DNA from: Bacteroidia bacterium
Lineage (GTDB): Bacteria; Bacteroidota; Bacteroidia; Bacteroidales; Prolixibacteraceae
DNA length: 60,358 nt
Assembly: GCA_026391315.1 (NCBI GenBank)
Contig: JAPLDT010000043.1
Span: forward strand, 1 to 60,358
Direction of reading: 5' to 3'
Part shown: piece after piece, positions 28,301 through 32,674 of the stretch
Layout of the letters: every line of letters starts with the position of its first letter
How positions within the stretch are numbered: the stretch's first letter is position 1
Program-made: the position numbers and the translations under genes
The notes under the pieces: generated by a model
What the model saw: only the letters and a program-made list of their open reading frames with translations
What the model was told of the DNA's origin: nothing
Database searches by the model: none

Positions 28301-30247
28301 TGATCGGCTCCAGGCAAAAGAAGCACCTGCAGTTGCACTTGTTGGAGTATAACTGAATACCGTACCACTGCAAACTGCAGAAGGAGTTAAAGAACTGCTC
28401 AGTGCCGGAGCTGGATTAACCACTACCGTGACATTTGTACTGCTGCTACAACTACCTGAATTCAGGGTGTATACATAAATGACATTAACAGGTGCCGAAG
28501 TCGTATTGGTCAGGACTTCATTCGGATCGTCAGTTCCGCTGGAGGCAGTATTGCTAATGCCTGCAACAGCAGCCCGGCTCCAGATAAATGTAGTACCAGG
28601 AATTGAACTGGTCGGGGTATAGCTTAAAACTCCTCCGCTACAAATGGCAGGCGGGGTCAATCCACTGGTCAATACGGGTGCCGGATTAACTTTTAAAACA
28701 ACATTAAAGGTTATTGCATTGGTGCAACCATTGGCGCTTAAAGTGTACACATAGGTAACATTAACAGGCGCCGCTGTAGTATTATTCAATGGTTCATTGA
28801 TATTACCAGTACCACTTGCGGTAGCGTTGCTGATCCCAGCTACAACTGCCCTGTTCCAGGAAAAGGTCGTTCCGGTTGTTGAACTTGTAGGATTATAAAT
28901 GAAAAATGAATTGTTGCAGATGGCAGATGGCGATAAACTACTTGTTAAAACCGGAGCAGGATAAACTGTCTCCACAACATTAAAGGTAGTTGGGTTGGTA
29001 CACCCATTCGCAGACACGGAATAGATGTAGGTTACCGAAACTGGGTTAGAACTTGTGTTGACCAGGGTCTCATTAGGATTGCCTGTTCCACTGGCTGAAG
29101 CATTGCTGATTCCAAGAACAGTTGACCTGCTCCATGCAAATGATGCCCCTGAAGTAAGACTAGCCGGTGTGTAACTAAAAATGCTCCCGCTGCAAATGGC
29201 AGGTGGCGCCAATGTGCTGCTCAATGTCGGAGCAGGATTGATAACCGCGGTTACATTGTATGTACTGGTGCATCCGGCAGCATTCAGCGTATATAGGTAA
29301 ACAACACTAACTGGAGAAGTGGTAGTATTAACCAGGGTCTCATTGGGACTATTTGTGCCACTTGAGGCAATATTGCTGATTCCCGGAACAACCGCCCGAC
29401 TCCAACTGAATGTAACTCCGGATGTAGAACTGGTAGGAACGTAGCTAAATACCAATCCGCTGCATGTTGCCGGCGGGTTAACACTGCTCGTCAGTAGAGG
29501 GGTGGGATTCACCGTCACAACGACATTGTAAGTAGTTGGATTGGTACACCCGTTGGCGCTTAAGGAATATATATAGGTAACACTGACAGAAGCCGGGGTA
29601 GTATTGCTCAATGGCTCATTGGGATTGCCTGTTCCACTGGCCGGGGCATTACTGATACCAGCCACTGCTGCCCTTGTCCAGGAGAATGTGGTCCCAACTG
29701 TTGAACTCGTAGGAATGTAACTAAAAAATGAATTGCTGCAGATAGCAGGAGGGTTTAGTGAACTTGACAGCACCGGGAATGGATTTACAGTTAGAGGCTG
29801 CTGTGCAAACACTGTTCCTCCAACTCCCCCTGTTATAGTATAAATAATATTACATGTTCCATCACTTACTGCTGTGACCAATCCTGTTGCAGCGTTGACA
29901 GTTGCTATGGCCGTATTGCTGCTGCTCCATGCTCCTGACCCACCATCAAGGAACACACCATTTGCCGTGTAGGTTGCAGTTGCCCCTATACACAATGGAG
30001 TAGCACCAGTGACTGAGGTAACTGTAGCAACTGGTAATCCGTTATTTGGAACTATTGAATAACTCGAATAATCCTCTAACCAATCAAAAGAAGACTTAAC
30101 GGAAGTCGTGCTAAATGGCACGGATCCGTAATTTATTGCGCTTCCATCAAGAATTCCAATCCACAATAGACATATCAATATCAATAGAATTTTACTTTTA
30201 AATAAAATTCTATACGCGTATTTCATTGACCTCTGTATAACAACCAT
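13307..30247 (-). CDS. giant T9SS type B (CHU_C) multi-repeat surface protein, 5646 aa
   Basis: One uninterrupted frame encodes an exported protein well over 500 kDa. Modules in order: signal peptide (a second ATG at 30226 fits it equally well); Big_2-like Ig domain, about 52-150; 32 tandem repeats of about 91 residues, 156-3063 (LTSSLTPPAICSG...GISN...NPNETLVNTT...VTYVYTLSANGC), each with one Cys pair; a group of PKD-like domains, about 3065-3568; 14 Ig_7-like repeats of about 84 residues, 3570-4743 (WYDAPTGG, TYYAEA, SLTRT); five WxGPxGF domains, about 4744-5150; SprB-like units near 5310-5430; a HYR-like module near 5466; and the sorting domain 5552-5646 with ISPNGDGVNDKF. The C-terminal domain sends it through the type IX pore, with PorP/SprF next door. 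Likely a surface fibre or adhesin; the ligand is unknown. Confidence 0.95.
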   Translation of the reverse strand: MVVIQRSMKYAYRILFKSKILLILICLLWIGILDGSAINYGSVPFSTTSVKSSFDWLEDYSSYSIVPNNGLPVATVTSVTGATPLCIGATATYTANGVFLDGGSGAWSSSNTAIATVNAATGLVTAVSDGTCNIIYTITGGVGGTVFAQQPLTVNPFPVLSSSLNPPAICSNSFFSYIPTSSTVGTTFSWTRAAVAGISNAPASGTGNPNEPLSNTTPASVSVTYIYSLSANGCTNPTTYNVVVTVNPTPLLTSSVNPPATCSGLVFSYVPTSSTSGVTFSWSRAVVPGISNIASSGTNSPNETLVNTTTSPVSVVYLYTLNAAGCTSTYNVTAVINPAPTLSSTLAPPAICSGSIFSYTPASLTSGASFAWSRSTVLGISNASASGTGNPNETLVNTSSNPVSVTYIYSVSANGCTNPTTFNVVETVYPAPVLTSSLSPSAICNNSFFIYNPTSSTTGTTFSWNRAVVAGISNATASGTGNINEPLNNTTAAPVNVTYVYTLSANGCTNAITFNVVLKVNPAPVLTSGLTPPAICSGGVLSYTPTSSIPGTTFIWSRAAVAGISNTASSGTDDPNEVLTNTTSAPVNVIYVYTLNSGSCSSSTNVTVVVNPAPALSSSLTPSAVCSGTVFSYTPTSATAGASFAWSRSSVAGISNPASSGTGNPNETLLNTTKLPVSVTYTYTVSANGCTNPANYSVVVTVNPASVLTSSIAPPAICNNTFFSYTPVSSTPGTTFLWNRAVVPGISNALASGTGNPNEPLNNTTSAPINVTYAYTLTANGCTNPTNYNVVVAVNPTPVLTSSLTPPAICTGTTFNYTPTSSTAGTTFAWNRASVVGISNISASGNGDPNEVLINTTALPITVIYDYTLTANGCTNSRNVVVIVNPTPVLTSSLSPPSICSGTVFSYNPSSLTAGANFSWNRAAVVGISNLASVGTGNPNEILTNTTHDPVSVNYVYTLTANGCTNVQNVAVIVNPSPVLLSSLTPPGICSGGVFSYIPTSATAGVTFNWSRAAVAGISNAASSGAGNPIENLVNTTNAPINVTYNYTLVGSGCINNQNVVVTVNPLPTLSSTLTPPAICNNISFSYNPTSANGTVTGWTRAVVPGISNTAGSGGGNPNEVLINTTNAAVNVTYVYTLTAPGCSNTQSVVVSVNPTPILTSSLAPPGICSSTAFSYVPTGNSVGAVYSWNRAAVAGISNPTASGTGNPNETLVNTTLLPVTVTYTYTVSINGCANPSTYDVNVSVIPSSILTSTLSPLAICSNTTFSYTPTTSLPGTSVSWTRNITAGISNAAASGANGISETLINNSALPVNVTYVYTLVYGGCTNIENVVVTVNPTPRLTNSLAPPSICSNTVFNYPAASLTPGTVINWNRAAVAGISNLAASGSGNPNETLVNTSVLPVVVTYVYTLTANGCSNVQNVNVTVNPVPVLTSSLTPPSICSNNLFSYVPTSSTPGVTFSWSRAVVAGISNAVATGTDNPNESLVNTSTAPISVTYVYTLAIGGCSRVQNVAVIVNPNPVLSGTLTPTAICNNSNFSYFPASLVAGTTFNWTRAAIAGISNASASGINNPNETLVNTTNSPINVTYVYTMAANGCTNVQNVVVSVNPNPILSSSLTPPDICSSSTFNYTPLSSTPGTIFNWTRSAIAGISNPMASGVGNINETLINTTALPVTVTYIYTLSINGCSNPSSYSVQVNVIPSSVLTSSLGPISICSNTIFVYNHTESLPGTTVSWSRAFIPGISNAANSGAGNPAEILSNTTTSPINVPYVFTLTYGGCTNIQNVIVTVEPLPVLNSTLTPSDICTNTFFDYLPTSATTGTTFNWSRPVVVGISNPSASGVNNPHEILVNTTANPINVTYIYTLSANGCTNNQNVVVRVNPTPVLTSILTAPAICSNTVFSYIPTSSSAAVNFNWSRAAVPGISNVSSFGINNPNETLINTSTVPVTVTYLYTLSENGCTNPTTYSVTVVVNPLPSLTSSLAPPAICSNTIFSYTPASSTVGATFSWSRAVVPGISNVASSGTNNPNEVLVNSTSAPIAVTYVYTVLVGGCANPTTYNVVVTVNPTPTLSSSLTPPDVCSGSVFSYSPTSLTAGTTFGWARAVVVGISNAIGSGTNNPNEALVNTTPLPIVVTYVYTLSSNGCANPSTYAVNVNVNPSPTLTSGLVAPSICSGTNFSYTPTSSVTGTIFAWSRAAVAGISNAPASGAGNVNESLVNTTSSPVVVTYVYTLGANGCSNTQNVTVTVNPSLTLSSTLTPPAICSGSIFSYIPTSLTPGATFNWSRTAVAGISNASSSGTGNPNETLTNTSALPVVVTYVYTLSANGCSNVQNVTVTVNPRPFLTSSLTPAAICSNSVFNYTPTSSTSGALFTWSRAAVLGISNALASGTGNPNETLINTTSSPVTVTYLYTVSANGCTNPSTFTVLVVVNPTPILSSTLTPPAICSGDLFSYTATSATSGVTLAWSRGAIAGISNPASSGAGNISETLVNTSNAPINVTYVYTLSNGGCNNPQNVVVAVNPTAKLTSSLTAPAVCSGSVFSYSPTSSTLGTSFSWTRAVVVGISNGFNSGTGNPNETLVNTTALPIVVTYVYTLSINGCSNPTTYSVTVTVNPFPTLTSGLSPPAVCSGSPFSYTPASLAAGTVFTWSRVAVAGISNPSSTGTGNPNETLINTTSSPVTVTYAYSLSANGCTNPSIYNVQVVVNPAMTLSSTLTPPAVCSGSVFSYIPTSPTPGVTFNWSRAVVPGISNVAGSGPGNPNETLTNTTALPVVVTYVYSLGSGGCTSTYNVLVTVNPIPALTSSLTPAAICSSTLFSYVPTSLTPGTLFNWSRSTVAGISNGASSGVNNPNETLINTTTSPISVSYVYSLSAGGCVNPSTYTVIVTVNPAPSLSSTLTPAAICSGNLFNYTPTSAIVGVLMTWRRASVPGIVQATSSGAGSISEFLTNSSSSPVIVTYQYTLSAGGCTNTQNVVVTVNPEPVLTSSLNAPDICSGSNFHYTATSGTVGTLFSWTRAGTPGILQPANSGAGDVNEVLTNTTNAPVVVTYGYSLTASGCPGNSYNVTVTVNPTPPIPVITPPGPVSFCSGGNIVLSAPAGYSSYLWSNGASTQNVTISMAGSYSVVVKDANGCQSASSTAVTTSVLPIATAYAGSNGLICSGNNFNITGATATNYSSFVWSSSGTGTFINNTTLSPIYVPSALDQATGVVTLTLTAYSIPPCVTTVQGNLILTIRALPTVNAGIDNNLCYPATLPINGTATNYQNPVWTHNGTGTLTGNNTLNPTYHPGAADVGNTVKLTLSVDALNPCASTVSDFMLIQVDAVPGNPGVISGPAGSRCKGTTATYSVLPIPQATSYNWSLPAGISIVSGANSNTINVSFGPGAVSGNITVYGSSSCGNGVVSTLPVVVSDVPANPGSISGNTAICQGSTGLIFTVTPVTGATGYIWTVPSGATITSVPPLTNSITVDFGLASMNGNVTVYATNGCGNGPTATKAIAVNSKPSTPVITASGSPTTFCEGGSVLLVGPLAGFNYLWSPGGATTQTNLVTTSGNYSVVVTDPLTGCSSAASNSISVVVNPAPAAPASSGFLTQCLNGGPIPVLNAASITTTPAGTTIFWYDAPVGGNLVALPTLNAIGTITYYAESRNNVTGCLSLIRTPVKLTISDNPPAPVAGGNITACEQLPAQTLTATATTAPGTTLIWYNAPTGGAPVSPTLSGPGTKTFYAEASNGICTSLTRSAGVVLTVNPAPVPPTSGGDITQCLDAVPVTYTATATAPAGSTVVWYDQPSGGLVVVPSWSALGSKTYYAASKDLVTNCTSLVRTAVTINIILHPAAPIGVNATECEKSPLQTLTASATVPPGLTVKWYTAASGGLPIPTPTLNAVTTATYYAEADNGVCASLTRTAVTMQINPAPPPPVSLGDKTICETTPATVLKADDQVGPQGLGISVSWYLSASGGTKVTNAILGSVGTIIYYAEAVNIATSCVSLTRSAPVKLTINAKPVKPVSLGDVRECEKSPMQTLIAKATTSDGSTVNWFTAAVGGLPVVSPTLNAAGTITYYAGSDNGNCVNTDRTPVILTIDPAPAPPVVTNPLPKCDDGIPVTASASVPLGMDVIWYASSIGGSAISPAPMLSGPGKVTYYAEARNTLTDCRSLTRTPQTLEIKAVPQSPISNGDIILCATSPVQTLTASATSPDGATVWYYRTATGGASVSPTLNVVGSITYYAEADNGSCKSVLPRTPILLQINPVPQPPKSKGTLTVCQDSPLVPVNMLTRVISAGSGVQWFTVPTGGEPLDHNPSVSETGPTTYYAGSVDLVTGCQSITRTAVTVVINPKPLDPVSAGDLTDCVQNPVQVLRAAVLTPVDGATIVWYTSATRNTIVTSPILNYVGGPISFWAEARLGTCVSANLAKVTLTINPVPAAPTIGASGNHLTACASATGLDANTAINIAPGTTIKWYDSATNGLEVSPIQITPGDRTLYAEANYATGCKSPTRTKVMLTVNPNPADPVAIDLTACADTPIQTLTANVVTPPAGVTITWYDALTGGNIVASPTWNQIGTKSYYASALLGSCISANRAKVTLTLNDRPGAPVSTGDIIDCESSLPVNANSAINNPDPTITIKWFDQPVNGFEVASPVITFVGTKTYYAEARNSSNCPSATRTAVKMTIQKTPPTPVKKGDIGECEKSPLQTLDANTAIIPIAGWTLVWYDTTGVALTGPPTLSKVGTVTYLAAYQESSVKHCESVRTPVKLTISTPPKATAYTNTPLTLGSDLHLNGGPKGTDFTYLWTAPGGLTFSPSDGNVTIPGVIASDAGTYKLTVTSISTGCATTVTTQVVIFAASAGFQQVCMGGTLVLTGWPDNMKSYNWSGPDGFTSALQNPFIDNVTVKNEGVYTLTVTDNKGIQSVGTVNVIINPLPEPFAQANTPICQAGILQLQGGPDDMFSYSWAGPNGYNSNLQNPLPITTPVAGKYILTVVDKVNHCAANDTIVVELLKPIASSDPICLGNILRLKAAPSGMKSYKWTGPAGFTSNLQFPTINNVTGANMGDYFLTVTDNAGCTPPTVSTTVTMGNPQNASITMSPNVNPICEGSDVVLQGGPVGITETFTYEWTGPNGFSSVDQNPPVITNIRSINSGLYTLKVTNSAGCSSTAQLNLIVTSVKFNGTYGPYCVNDSKVALSVSPSGVVLSGTGISGNSTSGYTFDPAVANVGIHPIAYTYSGICNIKNSFNIEVVGSPKVLTNTVVLKSCSGVTADLTLPQVTAGSTAGLLFTYWSDAKATTAVTTPTAVASGLYFIKGATASGKCWDIQPVTVGQPDSLRASILASPQLNCPGDSAGTLTVNITMGTAPFSYQWSTTPLQTAATATGLRAGVYTVVVKDAKMCSAAFTGEISEPAPIKVGFVKKSIQCLSDANGSARVDTINGSTDVALLNSYKYLWHTVPVQTTREALRLTALWHKVTLTSSKGCVQQDSVFINVLDVTPPTITCPKDIELTVQYIKSTDPNKYMVDLGKPFAYDNCAVDTIVNDAPVKFRTGLTKVVWTVTDQMGLMDTCTQRIYVKEIPTVPQLISPNGDGVNDKFVIDGLTSKNYQNTQLLIFTRSGQLVFQSNNYELPENAWDGRYSESNFAKNQLVAPGVYYYILKLGGPGGQTMKGYLYVYY
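16020..19543 (-). repeat. 14 tandem coding repeats of about 84 aa (Ig_7-like)
   Basis: A second repeat block in the giant gene, distinct from the 91-residue units. Each has a C-E/D-x-x-P segment, a V/I-x-W-Y-D/T stretch followed by G-G, a P-T-L-x-x-x-G-T-x-T-Y-Y-A-E-A core, and S-L-T-R-T-x-V near its end. It matches what I know of the Ig-like domain associated with CHU_C proteins. Confidence 0.85.
21061..29782 (-). repeat. 32 tandem coding repeats of about 272 bp (91 aa)
   Basis: I counted the repeated start motif (variants of LTSSLTPPAIC) 32 times in the translation. The length averages 272-273 bp. The copies differ at many positions, including synonymous sites, so they are old or under diversifying turnover rather than freshly amplified. 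Conserved columns are the Cys near the start, W-x-R, G-I-S-N, N-P-N-E, N-T-T and a second Cys after N-G. The two Cys probably form a disulfide in each Ig-like unit. Confidence 0.9.
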
Positions 30248-30677
30248 ATATGTTGTCTATTCATTATATATTGAATGCACGTTTTATGACCATGCCTAAA
30301 AGCCAGTATTACCAAGACCTGCACGATAATACTTAATACAATTTTATACTATAACGTTACCCTTAATTTAAAAAAAAACTCTTTCACACTAATACAACAT
30401 CTAAAGTGCAACTTTGTTAAATCGCTAACTGCGTTTATGTTAATTCTATCCAGTAGCATTTTTCCTAAAGATTATATTTTACAATAGTTTAGGAGCTTCT
30501 TTCAAGCACGAAATATATAAAAAAATCCCTTTGTTTGATGAGAACCTTCCATAAACTTGTTTAAACCTCAACGAAAACGCCTATTTTATCAACTAGAAAT
30601 ATAATCGCTTAAGAAAATGGCAAATTTACAGGAGCTCAATTTTCCATAATGGCTTTCCCCATCATCCATTTTTAATT

Positions 30678-30685
30678 TATATTTG
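30678..30685 (+). promoter_or_regulatory. -7 promoter element for ruvC
   Basis: TATATTTG is an exact TAnnTTTG box. It overlaps an in-frame TTG at 30683, which argues that translation starts at the next TTG, 30698, not at 30683. Upstream, the 430-bp gap to the giant gene is A+T-rich and shows no gene or clear repeat. Confidence 0.5.
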
Positions 30686-30697
30686 ATCAAAAAAGAA

Positions 30698-31249
30698 TTG
30701 GCTATCCAAAAAACAATTTTGGGCATTGATCCAGGGACAAATATCATGGGTTATGGCGTCATACGGGTGGATGACAACAAAGTAAACATTGTTGCTCTTG
30801 GAGTCGTGAAAACTGCGGGCTTCACCGGGCACTACGAAAAACTCAGTCATATTTTTAACCGCACACTCTACCTAGTGGATGAGTACAGGCCGGATGAGAC
30901 TGCTCTGGAGGCTCCATTTTTCGGGAAAAACATCCAATCCATGCTGAAGCTTGGACGCGCACAGGGAGTCGCCATGGCCGCCTCACTCTATCGGGGTGTG
31001 CCTATTTTCGAATATGCGCCGCTCCGAATCAAACAAGCAATAACGGGCAACGGCGCCTCCTCTAAAGAGCAGGTTGCCTATTTCCTCAAACAGATGTTCG
31101 GGATGACCATCATGCCCACCGACCTGGATGCTACCGACGGATTGGCTGCTGCTGTATGCCACTACCTTCAGATGAAAAATCCTGTAGCTGAAAAAGGTGT
31201 CAAAAACTGGGAAGATTTTGTACGCAAGAATCCTGGCCGTGTTAAATGA
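30698..31249 (+). CDS. ruvC: Holliday junction resolvase RuvC
   Basis: Endonuclease that cuts four-way DNA junctions in recombinational repair, working as a dimer with the RuvAB motor. The core carries LGIDPGTNIMGYG with the first catalytic Asp, LEAPFFGKNIQSMLKLGRAQG with the second acidic residue, a YAPLRIKQAITGNG stretch, and ATDGLAAAVCHYL with the last acidic residue. No ATG is in frame. Two TTG codons are candidates: 30683 (five more residues) and 30698. I prefer 30698 because a promoter -7 box covers the first and because MAIQKTILGIDPG has the usual spacing. Total about 183 residues, normal for the family. No ruvA or ruvB is nearby. Confidence 0.93.
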   Translation: MAIQKTILGIDPGTNIMGYGVIRVDDNKVNIVALGVVKTAGFTGHYEKLSHIFNRTLYLVDEYRPDETALEAPFFGKNIQSMLKLGRAQGVAMAASLYRGVPIFEYAPLRIKQAITGNGASSKEQVAYFLKQMFGMTIMPTDLDATDGLAAAVCHYLQMKNPVAEKGVKNWEDFVRKNPGRVK

Positions 31250-31261
31250 CGGAGGGCCGGA

Positions 31262-31345
31262 ATGAAATGTGAAAATTGGGAAATGTGAAAATATGAAAAT
31301 GGGCCCTGAGAAGATGAGACCGGTCCCTGAGCGGAGCCGAAGGGT
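31262..31345 (+). repeat. short word array plus CCCTGAGC-type repeat after ruvC
   Basis: A string of AATGTGAAAAT words (about 31262-31300) is followed by GGTCCCTGAGCGGAGCCGAAGGGTC, split here as CCCTGAGCGGAG and CCGAAGGG (about 31320-31345). Both belong to families found elsewhere in the window. No terminator with a U-run is seen. Confidence 0.6.
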
Positions 31346-31383
31346 CTCTGTGAAACTCTGTGTAATAAACTGAATTACGGGCA

Positions 31384-31776
31384 TTACAATGCTTCCGCTA
31401 TCAACTTCGCAGTAGCTGCAAACTCCTCAGAGGTAAATTGCAATTTGGGTTTGGAAAAATCAATATCCCTTTCACTGTTCAGCGGCACAAGATGGATATG
31501 GGCATGAGGAACTTCCAGTCCAAGAACGGCCACCCCTACCCTTTTGCACGGGATCACTTTCCCAATAGCCAATGCAACCTTCCGGGCAAAATTCATTAAT
31601 CCGGCGTAGGTCTCGGCATCCAAATCAAAAAGATAATCCACCTCCTTTTTCGGAATAACCAAAACATGCCCTTTGGTTAAAGGGAAAATATCCAAAAATG
31701 CAAGATAGTCAGCATTTTCTGCTACTTTATAGGATGGGATCTCTCCTGCTGCTATTTTAGAGAAAATTGAGGCCAT
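31384..31776 (-). CDS. HIT-family (Hint-like) nucleotide phosphohydrolase
   Basis: A histidine-triad protein of 131 residues, a family that hydrolyses nucleoside phosphoramidates and acyl-adenylates as a dimer. The triad HAHIHLVPL lies near the C-terminus (about residue 102). The family's first part is present: MASIFSKIAAGEIPSYKV, YLAFLDIFPLTKGHVLVIPK (conserved before the beta sheet) and KVALAIGKVIPCKRVGVAVLG. A TTG seven codons earlier is in frame, but the ATG at 31776 matches the family start (Met just before the S-I-F-x-K-I segment). It precedes greA in reverse order on the same strand, downstream of a repeat-filled gap. Confidence 0.92.
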   Translation of the reverse strand: MASIFSKIAAGEIPSYKVAENADYLAFLDIFPLTKGHVLVIPKKEVDYLFDLDAETYAGLMNFARKVALAIGKVIPCKRVGVAVLGLEVPHAHIHLVPLNSERDIDFSKPKLQFTSEEFAATAKLIAEAL

Positions 31777-31816
31777 AAAATTATTTGGTATAGGCAATTA
31801 ACTAGCCACGTCTTTT

Positions 31817-31931
31817 AGTCTACAGAGTCCTTTGTGTTTCCTTCGCGTTATCCTTCGCGTCCTTTGTGGTTAAGCTTTTAAATTTCACCACAAAGGTCCC
31901 AAAGGTTTTCACGAAGGACACAAAGTGAGAA
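31817..31931. repeat. inverted CACAAAGG word repeat between HIT gene and greA
   Basis: CAGAGTCCTTTGTGTTTCC and TCCTTCGCGTCCTTTGTGG words on the left face CACCACAAAGGTCCCAAAGG and CACGAAGGACACAAAG on the right. They can pair imperfectly. It resembles the CGCAAAG array near 6.5 kb. Confidence 0.6.
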
Positions 31932-31956
31932 TTGATTCATTATTGACATTGAATTG

Positions 31957-32436
31957 TCAATTACTAAGTTCAATGTTGATGATTTCGAAAGGGATAACTC
32001 CCGATGGGACCTGGATATCCACCACATCACCGACCTTTTTCCCCAGCAGACCCTTGGCTATGGGAGTGCTTACGCTGATCTTGGCCATTTTTAGATCCGA
32101 CTCGTGATCAGAAACAATTGTATAGGCCATCACTGCATTGTTTTTTACATTTTTGATGGTCACCTTGTTCATGATCTGTACAACATCAGTTTCTATCTTT
32201 GACTGATCAATGATTCTGGCACTCGCAATCTGGTCCTGCAGTACGGCAATTTTGGCTTCCAGCATACCTTGTGCATCCTTGGCAGCGTCATACTCGGCAT
32301 TCTCCGAGATATCTCCCTTTTCGATGGCTTCCCCGATTAGTTTTGATATGGCCGGCCTTTCGACATTGAGCTTCCTGTCAAGATCTGCTTTTAGCTTCTT
32401 CAACCCTTCTGCGGAGATATAGGTAATTTTGGTCAT
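31957..32436 (-). CDS. greA: transcription elongation factor GreA
   Basis: Binds stalled RNA polymerase through the secondary channel and triggers cleavage of backtracked RNA. The 159 residues match the family. An N-terminal coiled coil (EGLKKLKADLDRKLNVERPA onward, to about 75) carries the tip acidic pair in KGDISENAEYDAAKD near 42-56, which is the cleavage-stimulating site. The C-terminal FKBP-like domain ends SVSTPIAKGLLGKKVGD-x-V, V-P-S-G. Upstream on the minus strand is a good promoter, then a complete intrinsic terminator, then about 30 bases to the ATG. That suggests premature termination control of greA (see findings). Confidence 0.96.
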   Translation of the reverse strand: MTKITYISAEGLKKLKADLDRKLNVERPAISKLIGEAIEKGDISENAEYDAAKDAQGMLEAKIAVLQDQIASARIIDQSKIETDVVQIMNKVTIKNVKNNAVMAYTIVSDHESDLKMAKISVSTPIAKGLLGKKVGDVVDIQVPSGVIPFEIINIELSN

Positions 32437-32466
32437 TCTTCTGATCTATTATCTGATATTATACAT

Positions 32467-32502
32467 AAAAAAACAGAAGAACTCCAAACCTCGGAGCTCT
32501 TC
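32467..32502 (-). terminator. intrinsic terminator inside the greA leader
   Basis: On the minus strand GAAGAGCTCC pairs with GGAGTTCTTC (one G-U pair) around a short loop, followed after TG by seven U. It lies between the likely transcription start (about 32513) and the greA ATG (32436), and no gene ends just upstream on this strand. It could therefore yield short leader transcripts. Confidence 0.8.
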
Positions 32503-32519
32503 CACCATTCGATATCTGA

Positions 32520-32553
32520 CAAATGTAGAAAATATTCTTTTTTATTGTACAAA
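32520..32553 (-). promoter_or_regulatory. promoter for greA (-33 TTTG, -7 TACATTTG)
   Basis: Read on the minus strand, TTTG at 32550-32553 is followed after 22 bases by TACATTTG at 32520-32527, fitting the Bacteroidota promoter pattern. It places the start of transcription just before the leader terminator. Confidence 0.6.
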
Positions 32554-32674
32554 TGCGCAGGCAATTTTTTTTGCCTCCTTCAAATTATTTTTGTCATTAT
32601 ACTATCCGGCAGTTAAAAATTTGCGCGAAAATTCGCATGAACTCACTTATCATCCTTTTTGTTATTTTTACGGC

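Noticed and set aside
21061-29782. CRISPR-like regular repetition
   Set aside because: The 272-bp period is coding, units touch each other without spacers, and no cas gene is present. The intergenic word arrays also lack the regular repeat-spacer pattern.
32429-32674. 82-codon N-terminal extension of the Rieske-like lipoprotein
   Set aside because: It has no family similarity, crosses the greA leader and would place the lipoprotein signal in the middle of the chain.
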